From NCBI RefSeq assembly GCF_002902305.1, contig NZ_PPPX01000001.1:264462-328461 (forward strand): a stretch of 64,000 nucleotides of DNA, written 5' to 3'. Origin of the DNA: Staphylococcus argensis (GTDB lineage Bacteria > Bacillota > Bacilli > Staphylococcales > Staphylococcaceae). The notes below the pieces were generated by a model. It made no database searches. It was not told where the DNA came from and saw only the letters and a list, made by a program, of their open reading frames with translations. The translations under genes were made by a program, and so were the position numbers. Below are positions 1 through 11,665 of the stretch, piece by piece; the stretch's first letter is position 1, and each line of letters opens with the position of its first letter.

Positions 1-1
1 A

Positions 2-1828
2 TCAACTTCACTCTATACGCAGGCTAATGTGTTCGCTAAAATGTTGAAAAATGAAGAAGACTATAACTATGACAAGAAAACAAAATCAGTACAGCTAACT
101 GAACAAGGTATCGATAAAGCTGAACGCATGTTCAAGATCGATAACCTTTACGATGTAAAAAACGTAGAAATTATTAGTCATATTAACACGGCATTACGTG
201 CTCACGTGACACTTCAACGTGATGTTGACTACATGGTACACGAGGGCGAAGTGCTCATCGTAGACCAATTTACTGGACGTACTATGCCAGGACGTCGTTT
301 CTCTGAAGGTCTTCACCAAGCGATTGAAGCGAAAGAAGGCGTACAAATTCAGAATGAATCTAAGACGATGGCGTCTATCACATTCCAGAACTACTTCCGT
401 ATGTACAATAAATTGTCAGGTATGACCGGTACAGCGAAGACGGAAGAGGAAGAGTTCCGTAACATTTACAATATGACAGTTACTCAAATCCCAACGAATA
501 GACCGGTACAACGTGTCGACAAACCAGACCTTATCTATATTAGTCAAAAAGGTAAATTCGATGCAGTAGTAGAAGATGTCATCGAGAAACATAAGAAAGG
601 TCAACCGATTCTCTTAGGTACTGTAGCGGTTGAAACCAGTGAATATATCTCTAACCTCTTGAAGAAACGTGGCGTACGTCATGACGTACTTAACGCGAAG
701 AACCACGAACGCGAAGCAGACATCGTTTCTAAAGCAGGTCAAAAAGGTGCCGTTACAATCGCGACGAACATGGCTGGTCGTGGTACAGACATCAAACTAG
801 GTGAAGGCGTCGAAGAACTTGGCGGTCTTGCGGTAATTGGTACCGAACGTCACGAATCTCGCCGAATCGATGACCAATTACGTGGTCGTTCTGGACGTCA
901 AGGTGACAAAGGTGACAGTCGTTTCTACTTATCACTTCAAGACGAATTGATGGTGCGTTTCGGTTCAGATCGTTTACAAAAAATGATGAACCGCTTAGGT
1001 ATGGACGATTCCACACCAATTGAATCTCGTATGGTTTCACGTGCAGTAGAATCTGCTCAGAAACGTGTCGAAGGTAACAACTTCGATGCGCGTAAACGTA
1101 TTCTTGAATATGACGACGTGTTACGTAAACAACGTGAAATTATTTATGGTGAACGTAATAATATTATCGATAGTGAATCCAGTGACGAACTTGTACAAGG
1201 TATGTTGCGTTCTACGCTTGAAACAGCGATTCGTTATTATATTAACGAAGAAGAGGACGATCCAGATTACGAACCATTCATCAATTATGTGGATGATGTG
1301 TTCTTAAGCGAAGGCGACTTGAAAGTCGAAGATATTCGCGGTAAAGACAACGAAGATATCTTTGAAGTCGTTTGGGCTAAGATTGAAAAAGTATTAGAAA
1401 GTCAACGTTCTAAGATTGGCGAACAGTTCAATGAGTTCGAACGCATGATTTTACTACGTTCTATCGATGCGCACTGGACAGATCATATCGATACGATGGA
1501 TCAATTACGTCAAGGTATCCATCTCCGTTCTTATGGTCAACAGAATCCACTTCGTGACTATCAAAACGAAGGCCATCAACTCTTTGACGACATGATGACT
1601 GCAATTGAAGAAGATGTCAGCAAGTATATCTTGAAATCAGTGATTACCGTTGAAGATGATGTTGAACGTGAAAAAACGAAAGACCTAGGTAAAGCAGAAC
1701 ATGTGAATGCTGAAGATGGTAAAGAGAAAGTGAAACCACAACCTTACGTTAAAGGTGAGGAAGTGGGACGTAATGATCCTTGCCCTTGTGGTAGTGGTAA
1801 GAAATATAAAAATTGTCATGGTGCTTAA
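2..1828 (+). CDS. secA: Protein translocase subunit SecA (5' end outside window)
   Basis: This is the ATPase that drives preproteins through SecYEG at the membrane. The reading frame is open from base 2, so the gene starts upstream; about 608 residues are visible of the roughly 840 usual for staphylococcal SecA1. Visible features are the helicase-like motor 2 with [14 protein letters not shown] and GRSGRQGD, the scaffold and wing helices, and the C-terminal zinc/SecB-type tail [14 protein letters not shown]. It is the first gene of the core block and is followed by a terminator and then prfB, the usual staphylococcal order. An internal ATG at 29 is not the real start. Confidence 0.98.
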   Translation, partial: STSLYTQANVFAKMLKNEEDYNYDKKTKSVQLTEQGIDKAERMFKIDNLYDVKNVEIISHINTALRAHVTLQRDVDYMVHEGEVLIVDQFTGRTMPGRRFSEGLHQAIEAKEGVQIQNESKTMASITFQNYFRMYNKLSGMTGTAKTEEEEFRNIYNMTVTQIPTNRPVQRVDKPDLIYISQKGKFDAVVEDVIEKHKKGQPILLGTVAVETSEYISNLLKKRGVRHDVLNAKNHEREADIVSKAGQKGAVTIATNMAGRGTDIKLGEGVEELGGLAVIGTERHESRRIDDQLRGRSGRQGDKGDSRFYLSLQDELMVRFGSDRLQKMMNRLGMDDSTPIESRMVSRAVESAQKRVEGNNFDARKRILEYDDVLRKQREIIYGERNNIIDSESSDELVQGMLRSTLETAIRYYINEEEDDPDYEPFINYVDDVFLSEGDLKVEDIRGKDNEDIFEVVWAKIEKVLESQRSKIGEQFNEFERMILLRSIDAHWTDHIDTMDQLRQGIHLRSYGQQNPLRDYQNEGHQLFDDMMTAIEEDVSKYILKSVITVEDDVEREKTKDLGKAEHVNAEDGKEKVKPQPYVKGEEVGRNDPCPCGSGKKYKNCHGA

Positions 1829-1855
1829 AGCGAATGAAAGCCTATGCTAATTTGT

Positions 1856-1915
1856 GGGAGGTCTCAACGTTAAGCGGGGTGTTTATGCCACCGTTAATGT
1901 TGAGATCTTTTTACT
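1856..1915 (+). terminator. Rho-independent terminator after secA
   Basis: An imperfect stem (GTCTCAAC…GTTGAGATC) around a GC-containing loop is followed by TTTTTAC. It separates secA from prfB. Confidence 0.75.
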
Positions 1916-2019
1916 CATAAGTGTGTTAACAATGGACGCGCTTATCAATCAAGACTCAGCCTAGTGAAGATATATGTTAAAATGAATGAAAAAGCAATTG
2001 TGAATGAGGAGAGATAGGA

Positions 2020-3133
2020 ATGGAATTATCCGAAATCAAACGTAATATCGATGCCTATGCGGCGAAACTCGATCAAATTAGGGGGTCTCTTTGACCTAGA
2101 AGAGAAAGAGACAAACATCCAGGAATATGAAGAGATGATGGCAGATCCATCATTCTGGGATGATCAGAACAAAGCACAAGAGATTATTGATAAGAATAAT
2201 GCTTTGAAATCAGTTGTTAACGGTTTCCGAGATTTAGAAACCACACTCGAGGATATGGATGCCACACGTGAATTGTTAGCTGAAGAATATGATGAGGATA
2301 TGAAACAAGATTTAGAGTCAGATGTTGAGGATTATCAAAGCAAATTAGATACCTTTGAACTTCAGCTACTGCTCGATGGCCCATATGATGCTAACAACGC
2401 TATCTTAGAGCTTCATCCAGGTGCAGGCGGTACTGAATCTCAAGATTGGACGAGCATGCTGTTGCGCATGTATCAACGTTACTGCGAGCAGAAAGGGTTC
2501 AAAGTTGAAGTGGCGGACTATCTTCCAGGTGATGAAGCGGGCGTCAAGAGCGTGACACTTATCATTAAAGGTCATAATGCCTATGGTTATTTGAAGGCTG
2601 AAAAAGGTGTGCATCGTCTCGTGAGAATTTCACCATTTGACTCTTCAGGTCGTCGTCACACATCATTTGCATCATGTGACGTTATTCCAGAGTTTGATAA
2701 CAATGAAATTGAGATTGAGATTAATCCAGATGATATCTCTGTAGATACGTTCCGCGCTTCTGGTGCAGGAGGTCAGCACATTAACAAGACGGAATCAGCT
2801 ATCCGTATTACACACCATCCTACAGGTATTGTAGTGAACAACCAGAATGAGCGTTCACAAATTAAGAACCGTGAAGCAGCGATGAAGATGTTAAAAGCGA
2901 AGTTGTATCAACTTAAGTTAGAAGAACAAGAGCAAGAGATGGCAGAAATTCGTGGTGAACAGAAAGAGATTGGTTGGGGTAGTCAAATCCGTTCGTATGT
3001 CTTCCATCCATATTCTATGGTGAAAGACCATCGCACTAATACTGAAACAGGTAAGGTTGATGCAGTGATGGACGGCGATATCGGTCCGTTTATCGAAGCA
3101 TATTTACGTAGTCAAATTGATCAAGAATCATAA
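2020..3133 (+). CDS. prfB: Peptide chain release factor 2 (programmed +1 frameshift)
   Basis: RF2 releases peptides at UGA and UAA. Translation starts at ATG 2020 (RBS GAGGAGAGATAGG), reads 24 codons, meets the in-frame stop TGA at 2092–2094, and continues in the +1 frame from 2093. The site AGGGGGTCTCTTTGAC is the classic RF2 shift: an internal Shine-Dalgarno followed by CTT-TGA. The joined product is about 370 residues. It contains the SPF tripeptide ([11 protein letters not shown]) that recognises the stop codon and the catalytic GGQ at residues 250–252. Low RF2 favours the shift, so the gene regulates itself. Confidence 0.97.
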
Positions 3134-3149
3134 TATTGTAGTTATATCG

Positions 3150-3200
3150 TGAGTGGGCAGGAAGTGATTGAGTCGCTTCTGCCTGCTCTTTTTGTGTGGT
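3150..3200 (+). terminator. Terminator after prfB
   Basis: GTGGGCAGGAAGTG and CGCTTCTGCCTGCTC form a long stem followed by TTTTTG. Confidence 0.85.
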
Positions 3201-3596
3201 GGTTCTTTTGAAAAGGTGACAGTTGGGTTTCGTTTAGGTTTTGTTAGTTATAGCTATAAGGGATTAGCGTAAGAAAAAGGGGTAGTAATAAGCGATATTG
3301 TCGATTTTGAGAAGCTAAAATTGAGTAGTATTATATTGTAAGTATACATTTTTAGAGTGATAACTAAATGAAATCTTCATGTAGTTGTGTTACAAAGCTG
3401 AATTGAAGGTATTTTATTAAAGTAGGTTAATCCTTTGATACTACTGGGATAAGGGGCGTTTAGATAAGTGTTTCGATGACGAAAGTGCGTAATTATTTCA
3501 CTTTTATATTACATAATGATGACATATAATATTACCACTCAGAATTGTGATATAGTAAGTTTAACAAAATAATTACAGCGAAGGATTGAACTAATT
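3201..3596. promoter_or_regulatory. AT-rich upstream region of the LysM/CHAP gene, possible WalR site
   Basis: I see no gene in these about 400 bases. ATTACA-N5-ATGACA at 3508–3524 is one mismatch from the reverse complement of the WalR direct repeat TGTWAH-N5-TGTWAH. WalR controls CHAP/LysM wall hydrolases in staphylococci, so the position is sensible, but the match is imperfect and the role is inferred. Confidence 0.35.
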
Positions 3597-4589
3597 ATGA
3601 AGAAAATGATTACATTATCAGCAGTCTCATCAGCAGCTTTATTTTTCGGAATTCATGGCGTTGCCTCTGCAGATCAAGTTCACACTGTGAAAGATGATGC
3701 ACAATTATCTGATATAGCTTCAACATTTGCGACTAATTCAAACGAACTTAAATCTCTTAATAATATAAATAGTAATTCAGTGAATGCAGGAACAGATCTT
3801 ATCATTCCTGATGTAGATATTTACGAAGTGAAAGCCGGCGATTCAATTCAAGGTATCGCAGAAACTCATAACTTAACGGTAGAACAACTTTATCAATTAA
3901 ACCCTTATTTAGGTGATGTAATTCACCCAGGCGATTTACTTGCGATTTCCGAAAAGGGTTCTGCGCATTTATATAACTTATATCAAGCATATAGCCAAGG
4001 TGGTAGGACTTATGCGCCAGCCACTAACTATGCATCATACAACGCTACTCAATCGTCAGCATCATACGGTGCTAATACAGGAGCTGTAACACAAGCACCA
4101 GCAACTCAAGCAGCACCTACAACAGGACAAACGTCATCACCAGCATCGTACACACAATCTTATGCACCAACAGCACCACAAAGTTACACAACGACAACTA
4201 AAGCGTCTCAAGCGTCACAACATTACTCTGCACCTGCAACAGTACATCATCCAGCAGCTTCAAATGCAGCCAACTCATACAGCTGGGGTTACTGTACTTA
4301 TTACGCATTTGAACGCCGTCAACAATTAGGTCGCGGTATCGGTAACTATTGGGGCAATGCGAACAACTGGGCAAATGCAGCACAACGTAATGGTTACACT
4401 GTAAACCGTACACCAGAAGTTGGCGCAGTCTTCCAAACAACAGCAGGTAGCTATGGTCACGTAGGTGTCGTTGAAAGAAAGAACAATGATGGTTCAATCC
4501 TCGTTTCTGAAATGAACTGGAACGGCGGTTTCGGTAAGAAATCATACCGCACAGTTACAAACCCAGGTCAATACAGCTACATCCACTAG
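3597..4589 (+). CDS. Secreted LysM–CHAP peptidoglycan hydrolase (SsaA-like antigen)
   Basis: This is a predicted exported wall amidase or endopeptidase. It has a signal peptide (residues 1–25, ending VASA), two LysM-like peptidoglycan-binding repeats (about 28–72 and 75–118), a low-complexity Ala/Thr/Ser/Gln/Pro/Tyr linker (about 130–225), and a C-terminal CHAP domain. Catalytic candidates are Cys233 in GYCTYYAF and His288 in GSYGHVGVVE. The same position between prfB and csbA/uvrB holds an SsaA-like antigen in S. aureus, as I recall. The linker is typical of surface hydrolases. The exact bond cleaved cannot be read from sequence. Confidence 0.9.
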   Translation: MKKMITLSAVSSAALFFGIHGVASADQVHTVKDDAQLSDIASTFATNSNELKSLNNINSNSVNAGTDLIIPDVDIYEVKAGDSIQGIAETHNLTVEQLYQLNPYLGDVIHPGDLLAISEKGSAHLYNLYQAYSQGGRTYAPATNYASYNATQSSASYGANTGAVTQAPATQAAPTTGQTSSPASYTQSYAPTAPQSYTTTTKASQASQHYSAPATVHHPAASNAANSYSWGYCTYYAFERRQQLGRGIGNYWGNANNWANAAQRNGYTVNRTPEVGAVFQTTAGSYGHVGVVERKNNDGSILVSEMNWNGGFGKKSYRTVTNPGQYSYIH

Positions 4590-4607
4590 GATATAGATTT
4601 TATAATA

Positions 4608-4660
4608 ATCATAGACGCGCCAATTCCTATTTTCGAAGTAGGGGTTGGCGTGTTTTTGTA
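4608..4660 (+). terminator. Terminator after the LysM/CHAP gene
   Basis: GACGCGCCAATTCCTA pairs with TAGGGGTTGGCGTG (with mismatches) and is followed by TTTTTG. Confidence 0.85.
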
Positions 4661-4926
4661 ATGGGGGAGAAATGAGTAGCAGGCCAGTACAATTCGATTA
4701 TTCATTCGATGATTTAAAGTCCTTATTAGCTACGACAATAAATTTCAAATTCTCTTATAAAATGCTTTGAAAAATAACGCTAAAACTTGCATAATTTAGG
4801 TAACCACTTATCTAAGAATGTCGTACATAAATAGTGAGTGAAGTTGAAGTATGAAGTCGAAAGACAATCATGATAGTGAGTTCAACTAGAGTAAGTATTT
4901 TAAAGAAGAGAAATGGGTGAATCGAA
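4661..4926. other. Non-coding spacer before csbA
   Basis: These are AT-rich bases without a convincing ORF. I could not find a confident sigma-B promoter, although csbA genes are usually stress-controlled. Confidence 0.4.
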
Positions 4927-5160
4927 TTGATTTGGTATTTCATGGCAGCATTCTTTCCGTGCATACTTATCGTGCTATTCAGTGTGCTCACACGCAGCAA
5001 ATGGGTCGGTACATTATTGACGTTGATATTGATTGGCGTCTCTGTGTGGAAAGGATTCTTTCACAATGAGTGGATTATATTTATAGATGTCGTTTCACTA
5101 GCGGCAGGCTATCTTATTATCGATCAATTACAGTTTCATAAACATCAAGATGATGAGTGA
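4927..5160 (+). CDS. csbA: CsbA-family small membrane protein
   Basis: A 77-residue protein that starts at TTG with GGGTGA upstream. It has two or three hydrophobic segments (about 3–20, 26–42 and 50–65) and a charged C-terminus (FHKHQDDE). CsbA is a general-stress membrane protein under sigma B in Bacillus, and it lies just upstream of uvrB in both Bacillus and Staphylococcus, as here. Its molecular function is unknown. Confidence 0.8.
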   Translation: MIWYFMAAFFPCILIVLFSVLTRSKWVGTLLTLILIGVSVWKGFFHNEWIIFIDVVSLAAGYLIIDQLQFHKHQDDE

Positions 5161-5235
5161 CTGTAAATATACTTTCTCTTCTTATTATATAGGCAGCTAG
5201 ACACTAGTCCTACAGGTTTAAAATTTCTAAAATAG

Positions 5236-5272
5236 GCAAACATAGATAAGTAACTATGTTTGTTTTTTTATG
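5236..5272 (+). terminator. Terminator after csbA
   Basis: CAAACATAG and CTATGTTTG form a perfect 9-bp stem followed by seven T. Confidence 0.9.
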
Positions 5273-5295
5273 CTATAAAATAAGTTGATAATAAG

Positions 5296-5309
5296 CGAAC
5301 AAACGTTTG
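5296..5309 (+). promoter_or_regulatory. LexA (SOS) box of uvrBA
   Basis: CGAACAAACGTTTG matches the Gram-positive SOS consensus CGAAC-N4-GTTYG exactly. It lies 112 bp before the uvrB start and places the repair operon under LexA/RecA control. Confidence 0.88.
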
Positions 5310-5420
5310 GACTTCGTGTGATGAATCTGTTAAAATATAGATAAGTATAACGGGCGAATAGAAATAAGAAGTATCATAGATGACAATTACAAGCGATTAA
5401 TCAATAGGAGTGTATGTTAT

Positions 5421-7403
5421 ATGGAGCACCATCCATTTAAGTTATCTTCCGAATTTGAACCACAAGGGGATCAACCTCAAGCAATTAAAAAGATTGCAGA
5501 TGGCGTTAAAGCAGGCAAACGTCATCAAACCTTACTTGGTGCCACAGGTACAGGTAAGACCTTTACGATGAGTAACGTTATTAAAGAAGTAGGCAAACCT
5601 ACTTTAATTATTGCCCATAACAAGACATTGGCGGGTCAACTCTACAGTGAGTTTAAAGAATTTTTCCCTGAAAATAGAGTAGAGTATTTCGTGAGTTACT
5701 ACGATTATTATCAACCAGAAGCGTATGTGCCTTCAACTGACACATTTATTGAGAAAGATGCTTCTATTAACGATGAAATCGACCAATTACGTCACTCTGC
5801 TACGAGTGCATTGTTTGAAAGAGACGATGTAATCATTATTGCCAGCGTCAGCTGTATTTATGGTTTAGGTAACCCGAAAGAATACCGTGACTTAGTAGTA
5901 AGTATTCGAGTGGGTATGGAAATGGATCGTAGTGAACTACTACGTAAACTTGTTGACGTTCAATATACACGTAATGACATTGATTTCCAACGCGGTACTT
6001 TTAGAGTAAGAGGGGACGTTGTTGAAATCTTCCCAGCATCTAGAGAAGAAATGTGTATCCGTGTGGAATTCTTCGGTGATGAGATTGATCGTATCCGTGA
6101 GGTTAACTATCTAACAGGTGAAGTGCTCAGAGATAGAGAACACTTTGCGATCTTCCCGGCTTCCCACTTCGTTACTCGTGATGAGAAGATGAAAGTGGCA
6201 ATTCAACGCATCGAGAAGGAACTTGAAGAACGTTTAGAAGAATTACGTTCTGAGAATAAACTGTTGGAAGCACAACGCCTCGAGCAACGTACGAACTATG
6301 ACTTAGAGATGATGAGAGAAATGGGCTTCTGTTCAGGCATAGAGAACTATTCTGTGCACTTAACATTACGTCCGTTAGGTTCCACACCATATACGTTATT
6401 GGATTACTTTGGTGACGATTGGTTAGTAATGATTGATGAATCTCACGTAACGTTACCTCAAATTCGCGGAATGTATAATGGTGACCGTGCGCGTAAACAA
6501 GTACTAGTCGACCACGGTTTCCGTTTACCAAGTGCAATGGATAACCGCCCACTCAAATTTGAAGAGTTTGAAGAGAAAACGAATCAACTCGTTTATGTCT
6601 CAGCTACGCCTGGTCCGTATGAAATGGAACATACCGACGAGATGGTTGAACAAATCATCCGTCCAACAGGATTATTGGATCCTAAAATTGACGTCCGTCC
6701 AACTGAGAATCAAATTGATGACTTGCTCAGTGAAATCCACACACGTATCGAGCGAAATGAGCGTGTCCTAGTTACGACGTTAACTAAGAAGATGAGTGAA
6801 GATTTAACGACCTACATGAAAGAAGCGGGAATCAAAGTCAATTACTTACACTCAGAAATTAAGACACTCGAGCGTATAGAAACGATTCGTGACTTACGTA
6901 TGGGTACGTATGATGTTATCGTAGGAATTAACTTATTGAGAGAGGGACTTGATATACCGGAAGTTTCTCTCGTAGTGATTCTCGATGCGGATAAAGAAGG
7001 CTTCCTTCGTTCGGAACGTTCTCTCGTCCAAACTATTGGACGTGCAGCGCGTAATAGCGAAGGGGAAGTAATTATGTACGGCGATAAGATTACAGATTCT
7101 ATGCAGCATGCCATAGATGAAACGCAACGTCGTCGTGAGATTCAAATGAAATTCAATGAAGAACATAATATCACGCCAACTACAATTAATAAGAAGATTC
7201 ACGATGTCATTAGCGCGACGGTGGAGAACGACGACACGAACGAGAAGAAACAAACCGAAGTGCCTAAGAAGATGTCTAAGAAAGAGCGTGAAAAAACAAT
7301 TGATAATATAGAAAAAGAAATGAAACAAGCAGCGAAAGACCTTGACTTCGAGAAAGCAACCGAACTTCGTGATATGTTATTTGAATTAAAAGCAGAAGGG
7401 TGA
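5421..7403 (+). CDS. uvrB: UvrABC system protein B
   Basis: UvrB is the helicase-like damage-verification subunit of nucleotide excision repair. At 660 residues it is full length. It has Walker A GATGTGKT (about residues 40–47), the beta-hairpin region [14 protein letters not shown], the DESH box, motif VI (QTIGRAARN), and the C-terminal UVR motif ([20 protein letters not shown]) that contacts UvrC. The start has RBS TAGGAGTG. uvrA follows after 5 bp, so the two are one operon, controlled by the upstream LexA box. Confidence 0.99.
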   Translation: MEHHPFKLSSEFEPQGDQPQAIKKIADGVKAGKRHQTLLGATGTGKTFTMSNVIKEVGKPTLIIAHNKTLAGQLYSEFKEFFPENRVEYFVSYYDYYQPEAYVPSTDTFIEKDASINDEIDQLRHSATSALFERDDVIIIASVSCIYGLGNPKEYRDLVVSIRVGMEMDRSELLRKLVDVQYTRNDIDFQRGTFRVRGDVVEIFPASREEMCIRVEFFGDEIDRIREVNYLTGEVLRDREHFAIFPASHFVTRDEKMKVAIQRIEKELEERLEELRSENKLLEAQRLEQRTNYDLEMMREMGFCSGIENYSVHLTLRPLGSTPYTLLDYFGDDWLVMIDESHVTLPQIRGMYNGDRARKQVLVDHGFRLPSAMDNRPLKFEEFEEKTNQLVYVSATPGPYEMEHTDEMVEQIIRPTGLLDPKIDVRPTENQIDDLLSEIHTRIERNERVLVTTLTKKMSEDLTTYMKEAGIKVNYLHSEIKTLERIETIRDLRMGTYDVIVGINLLREGLDIPEVSLVVILDADKEGFLRSERSLVQTIGRAARNSEGEVIMYGDKITDSMQHAIDETQRRREIQMKFNEEHNITPTTINKKIHDVISATVENDDTNEKKQTEVPKKMSKKEREKTIDNIEKEMKQAAKDLDFEKATELRDMLFELKAEG

Positions 7404-7408
7404 CATGA

Positions 7409-10243
7409 ATGAAACAACCATCCATTTCAATTAGAGGAGCAAGAGCACACAACTTAAAAGGTGTAGATATCGAAATACCTAAGAATAAGCTTGTCGTAAT
7501 GACAGGCTTATCAGGTTCAGGTAAATCATCACTTGCTTTTGATACGATTTATGCTGAAGGACAAAGACGTTATGTAGAATCACTCAGTGCATACGCACGT
7601 CAGTTCTTAGGTCAGATGGACAAGCCAGATGTCGATAGTATCGAAGGGTTATCTCCAGCGATATCTATCGATCAGAAGACGACAAGTAAGAACCCTCGTT
7701 CTACTGTTGCAACAGTAACGGAAATTTATGACTATATTCGTCTGTTATATGCACGTGTAGGTAAGCCATATTGTCCTAACCATGGTATAGAAATCGAATC
7801 TCAAACGGTGCAACAAATGACAGATCGTATTCTCGATTTAGAAGAACGTACGAAGATTCAACTTTTAGCACCTGTCGTATCTCATCGTAAAGGTTCACAT
7901 GAAAAGCTCATCGACGATATTAGTAAGAAAGGTTATGTTCGCGTACGTGTTGATGGTGAAATTACAGATGTGAATGAAGTGCCTGAATTGGATAAGAACA
8001 AGAATCATTCGATTGACGTTGTCGTCGATCGATTAGTAGTTAAGCCAGGCATCGAAACACGCCTTGCAGATTCTATTGAAACGGCGCTTCAACTTTCAGA
8101 AGGTACACTCATAGTTGACGTTATCGGTGACGAAGAGATGAAATTCTCAGAGAACCATGCGTGTCCAATTTGTGGTTTTTCTATAGGTGAACTAGAGCCT
8201 CGTATGTTTAGTTTCAACAGCCCGTTTGGTGCTTGCCCGACATGTGATGGTTTAGGTCAAATCTTACGTGTAGATTTAGATTTAGTCGTGCCTGACCCGA
8301 ACAAGTCGTTGAACGAAGGTGCTATTCTACCTTGGGAACCAACTAGCTCTGATTTCTATCCAACATTGCTTAAACGTGTGTGTGAAGTTTATAAAATTGA
8401 TATGGATAAACCGTACAAGAAGCTTACACAACGTCAAAAAGATATATTAATGTATGGTTCTAAAGGTAAGAAGATTGAATTTATGTTCCGTCAAAGAAAC
8501 GGACAGAAACGTAAAAGAACGATGGAATTTGAAGGTGTCGTTCATAATGTTAACCGCCGTTATCATGAATCACCTTCAGAATACACACGTGAGATGATGA
8601 GTAAATATATGACGCAGCTTACATGTCAAACTTGTCATGGTAAACGATTGAGTCGTGAAGCACTCTCTGTTTATGTTGGAAATAAAAATATTGGCGATGT
8701 CGTGGCTTATTCTATAGGAGAAGCATTAAATTATTACGATAATCTTGAACTTTCTAGCCAAGACCGCACCATTGCAGATCAAATTCTTAAAGAAATATAC
8801 TCACGCTTGAAATTCTTGTATAATGTGGGGCTTGAATACCTTACATTGGACCGTTCAGCAGGTACATTATCAGGTGGTGAAGCACAACGTATTCGCTTAG
8901 CTACTCAGATCGGTTCAAGATTGACCGGTGTGCTCTATGTGCTTGACGAACCTTCAATTGGTTTGCATCAACGCGATAACGACCGTCTCATCAATACATT
9001 GAAAGAGATGCGTGATTTAGGTAATACGTTAATCGTAGTTGAACACGATGATGATACTATGCGTGCAGCAGATTATCTTATCGATGTCGGTCCTGGTGCT
9101 GGTGAACATGGCGGAGAAATCATTGCGAGTGGTACGCCTAAACAAGTAATGAGAAAGAAATCATCACTTACAGGTCAGTACTTGAGTGGTCAGAAATTAA
9201 TAGAAGTTCCTGAACATCGACGTGAAATTACCGATAGAAAGCTTCATATCAAAGGTGCACGAAGCAATAACTTGAAAGACGTCAACGTAGACTTACCGCT
9301 ATCTACAATGACGGTGGTTACAGGTGTTTCAGGTTCCGGTAAAAGCTCGTTAGTCAACGAAGTCCTCTACAAGACATTGTCGAAAGAAATTAATAATTCG
9401 AAAGTAAAACCCGGGGATAACGATGGTATTGATGGATTAGATCAACTCGATAAAGTCATCGATATCGACCAATCTCCAATCGGACGTACCCCACGTTCTA
9501 ACCCAGCGACTTATACGGGTGTCTTCGATGATATACGTGATATCTTCGCTCAGACGAATGAAGCGAAAATTAGAGGCTATTCTAAAGGTCGTTTCAGTTT
9601 CAATGTTAAAGGTGGACGTTGCGAATCATGTAAAGGTGATGGAATCATCAAGATTGAAATGCACTTCTTACCAGATGTGTATGTGCCTTGTGAAGTTTGC
9701 GATGGCAAACGCTATAATCGCGAAACATTAGAAGTGACTTATAAAGGCAAGAATATCGCAGATGTACTTGCGATGACTGCCGAAGAAGCGACACATTTCT
9801 TTGAAAATGTACCGAAAATTCATCGCAAGTTGAAGACATTGGTAGACGTAGGTCTAGGTTATGTGAAGTTAGGTCAACCTGCGACGACACTTTCAGGTGG
9901 TGAAGCGCAACGTGTTAAACTCGCCTCTGAACTTCACAAACGTTCTACAGGTCGTTCTATCTATATTTTAGACGAGCCGACAACAGGGCTTCACGTCGAT
10001 GATATTCGTCGCCTATTGAATGTGCTCAATAAGCTTGTTGATAATGGAGATACTGTGGTGATTATCGAACATAACTTAGATGTTATTAAGAAAGCAGACT
10101 ATCTCATTGATTTAGGTCCTGAAGGTGGCGATGGTGGCGGTACTATCGTTGCGACAGGCACACCAGAAGAGGTAGCTGAAGTTAAAGAAAGTTACACAGG
10201 TCAATACTTGAAACCTGTATTAGAAAGAGATACACGCCATTAG
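7409..10243 (+). CDS. uvrA: UvrABC system protein A
   Basis: UvrA is the damage-recognition ATPase that loads UvrB. Its 944 residues hold two ABC modules, with Walker [13 protein letters not shown] near the N-terminus and [12 protein letters not shown] in the second half, and two LSGGEAQR signatures. Zinc-finger cysteines lie in CPIC…CPTC and in CESC…CEVC. It is co-transcribed with uvrB, and a terminator follows. Nothing is unusual in it. Confidence 0.99.
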   Translation: MKQPSISIRGARAHNLKGVDIEIPKNKLVVMTGLSGSGKSSLAFDTIYAEGQRRYVESLSAYARQFLGQMDKPDVDSIEGLSPAISIDQKTTSKNPRSTVATVTEIYDYIRLLYARVGKPYCPNHGIEIESQTVQQMTDRILDLEERTKIQLLAPVVSHRKGSHEKLIDDISKKGYVRVRVDGEITDVNEVPELDKNKNHSIDVVVDRLVVKPGIETRLADSIETALQLSEGTLIVDVIGDEEMKFSENHACPICGFSIGELEPRMFSFNSPFGACPTCDGLGQILRVDLDLVVPDPNKSLNEGAILPWEPTSSDFYPTLLKRVCEVYKIDMDKPYKKLTQRQKDILMYGSKGKKIEFMFRQRNGQKRKRTMEFEGVVHNVNRRYHESPSEYTREMMSKYMTQLTCQTCHGKRLSREALSVYVGNKNIGDVVAYSIGEALNYYDNLELSSQDRTIADQILKEIYSRLKFLYNVGLEYLTLDRSAGTLSGGEAQRIRLATQIGSRLTGVLYVLDEPSIGLHQRDNDRLINTLKEMRDLGNTLIVVEHDDDTMRAADYLIDVGPGAGEHGGEIIASGTPKQVMRKKSSLTGQYLSGQKLIEVPEHRREITDRKLHIKGARSNNLKDVNVDLPLSTMTVVTGVSGSGKSSLVNEVLYKTLSKEINNSKVKPGDNDGIDGLDQLDKVIDIDQSPIGRTPRSNPATYTGVFDDIRDIFAQTNEAKIRGYSKGRFSFNVKGGRCESCKGDGIIKIEMHFLPDVYVPCEVCDGKRYNRETLEVTYKGKNIADVLAMTAEEATHFFENVPKIHRKLKTLVDVGLGYVKLGQPATTLSGGEAQRVKLASELHKRSTGRSIYILDEPTTGLHVDDIRRLLNVLNKLVDNGDTVVIIEHNLDVIKKADYLIDLGPEGGDGGGTIVATGTPEEVAEVKESYTGQYLKPVLERDTRH

Positions 10244-10247
10244 ATAG

Positions 10248-10300
10248 AAATTGGCATTCTCATTTTCTTGAGTTATTTAGAAAGTGAGAATGCCTTTTTG
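10248..10300 (+). terminator. Terminator after uvrA
   Basis: GGCATTCTCA and TGAGAATGCC form a perfect stem with an AT-rich loop, followed by TTTTTG. Confidence 0.9.
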
Positions 10301-10720
10301 TATCGTTATATCTCATGTCTTATTTCCTGCTTCTCTAATTAATTTTTAATGTGTTTAACTCATGCTTTTTGATATCATGAAACTAAAGTAGTATGGTGTA
10401 ATGAGTGTATGCATATTACAATTCACTATGATAGATAAGCATCTGTTCTGTATTATTTATAAGAACACGTCATAAAAATAAGCGCAGTAACTGACTGATT
10501 TCGAGAAGGCGCTTTGTTTTCTGGCCTCTCATCTCAACGTAGAGTCAGCACTACGAAATGACATCTTTCTGCGTCATTCTCAAGGTTACTATTTTATGAC
10601 AATGATTAGAGCAATTCACTTTTGTAGTGAAATAATGATAGAATGAAATGAATGTAGTGACTTTTACATCAATCAGCATTAGCTGACTTGAAAAGTACTA
10701 AGAGTGATAGAGGTGTACGG
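10301..10720. other. Intergenic region before hprK
   Basis: No gene is evident. A weaker hairpin (AAGCGC at 10480, GCGCTT at 10509, then TGTTTT) may be a second terminator. The hprK promoter must lie in the last about 150 bp, but I cannot place it with confidence. Confidence 0.4.
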
Positions 10721-11662
10721 ATGTTAACTACGAAAAGTATTATTGAACGCTTTGAACTGAAACTCGTGGCTGGAGAAAAGGGACTAAATAAGAAGATTAT
10801 GAATACAGATATATCAAGACCAGGGCTTGAAATGGCAGGTTATTTCTCTCACTATGCTTCGGACCGCATTCAACTGCTCGGAACGACAGAGTTATCGTTC
10901 TATAATTTGTTGCCGGACGAAGAGAGACAAGGGCGTATGCGGAAATTATGTCGTCCTGAAACACCTGCTATTATCGTGACTCGCGATCTTGAGCCACCTC
11001 AAGAGTTGTATCAAGCAGCTGAAGAACTCGATACGCCTCTCATTATGTCCTCAGTAGCTACAACACAGCTTATGAGTCGACTCACAACCTTTCTTGAACA
11101 CGAACTCGCCAAGACGACATCTATACATGGAGTGCTCGTCGACGTTTACGGAGTTGGAGTCTTGATCACAGGTAATTCAGGTATTGGTAAAAGTGAAACT
11201 GCCCTAGAACTTATCAAACGTGGTCATCGTCTCGTGGCAGATGACAACGTAGAAATTCGTGAAATTACTAAAGACGAACTTATCGGAAAGCCGCCTAAGC
11301 TCATTGAACATTTACTTGAAATTCGAGGGTTAGGCATCATCAATGTGATGACACTCTTTGGCGCAGGTTCAATTCTTACGGAAAAGCGTATACGTTTAAA
11401 TATTCATTTAGAAAATTGGCATGAAGATAAATTGTATGACCGTGTGGGTCTTAATGAAGAAACGTTGAGAATATTAGAAACAGAAATTACTAAGAAGACC
11501 ATTCCAGTGCGACCAGGTAGGAATGTCGCGGTCATCATTGAAGTAGCAGCGATGAATTATCGTCTCAATGTCATGGGCATTAATACAGCGGAAGAATTTA
11601 ATGACCGTTTAAATGCTGAAATACTTAGAAATAGCCAGAAAGAACAGGACAAGGAGAACTAA
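10721..11662 (+). CDS. hprK: HPr kinase/phosphorylase
   Basis: HprK phosphorylates and dephosphorylates Ser46 of HPr and so sets carbon catabolite repression. I chose ATG 10721 (RBS GAGGTG; first residues MLTTKS as in S. aureus HprK) over the upstream TTG at 10688, giving 313 residues. Walker A GNSGIGKS lies at 151–158, and the family signature [18 protein letters not shown] follows. It heads an apparent operon with lgt, 3 bp downstream, then the acetyltransferase and the TPR protein. Confidence 0.97.
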   Translation: MLTTKSIIERFELKLVAGEKGLNKKIMNTDISRPGLEMAGYFSHYASDRIQLLGTTELSFYNLLPDEERQGRMRKLCRPETPAIIVTRDLEPPQELYQAAEELDTPLIMSSVATTQLMSRLTTFLEHELAKTTSIHGVLVDVYGVGVLITGNSGIGKSETALELIKRGHRLVADDNVEIREITKDELIGKPPKLIEHLLEIRGLGIINVMTLFGAGSILTEKRIRLNIHLENWHEDKLYDRVGLNEETLRILETEITKKTIPVRPGRNVAVIIEVAAMNYRLNVMGINTAEEFNDRLNAEILRNSQKEQDKEN

Positions 11663-11665
11663 GGC

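Noticed and set aside
2051-3133. prfB starting at ATG 2051 in the long frame
   Set aside because: It lacks a ribosome site and misses the RF2 N-terminus; the frameshift start at 2020 explains the sequence fully.
10688-11662. hprK starting at TTG 10688
   Set aside because: ATG 10721 has the RBS and matches the family N-terminus.
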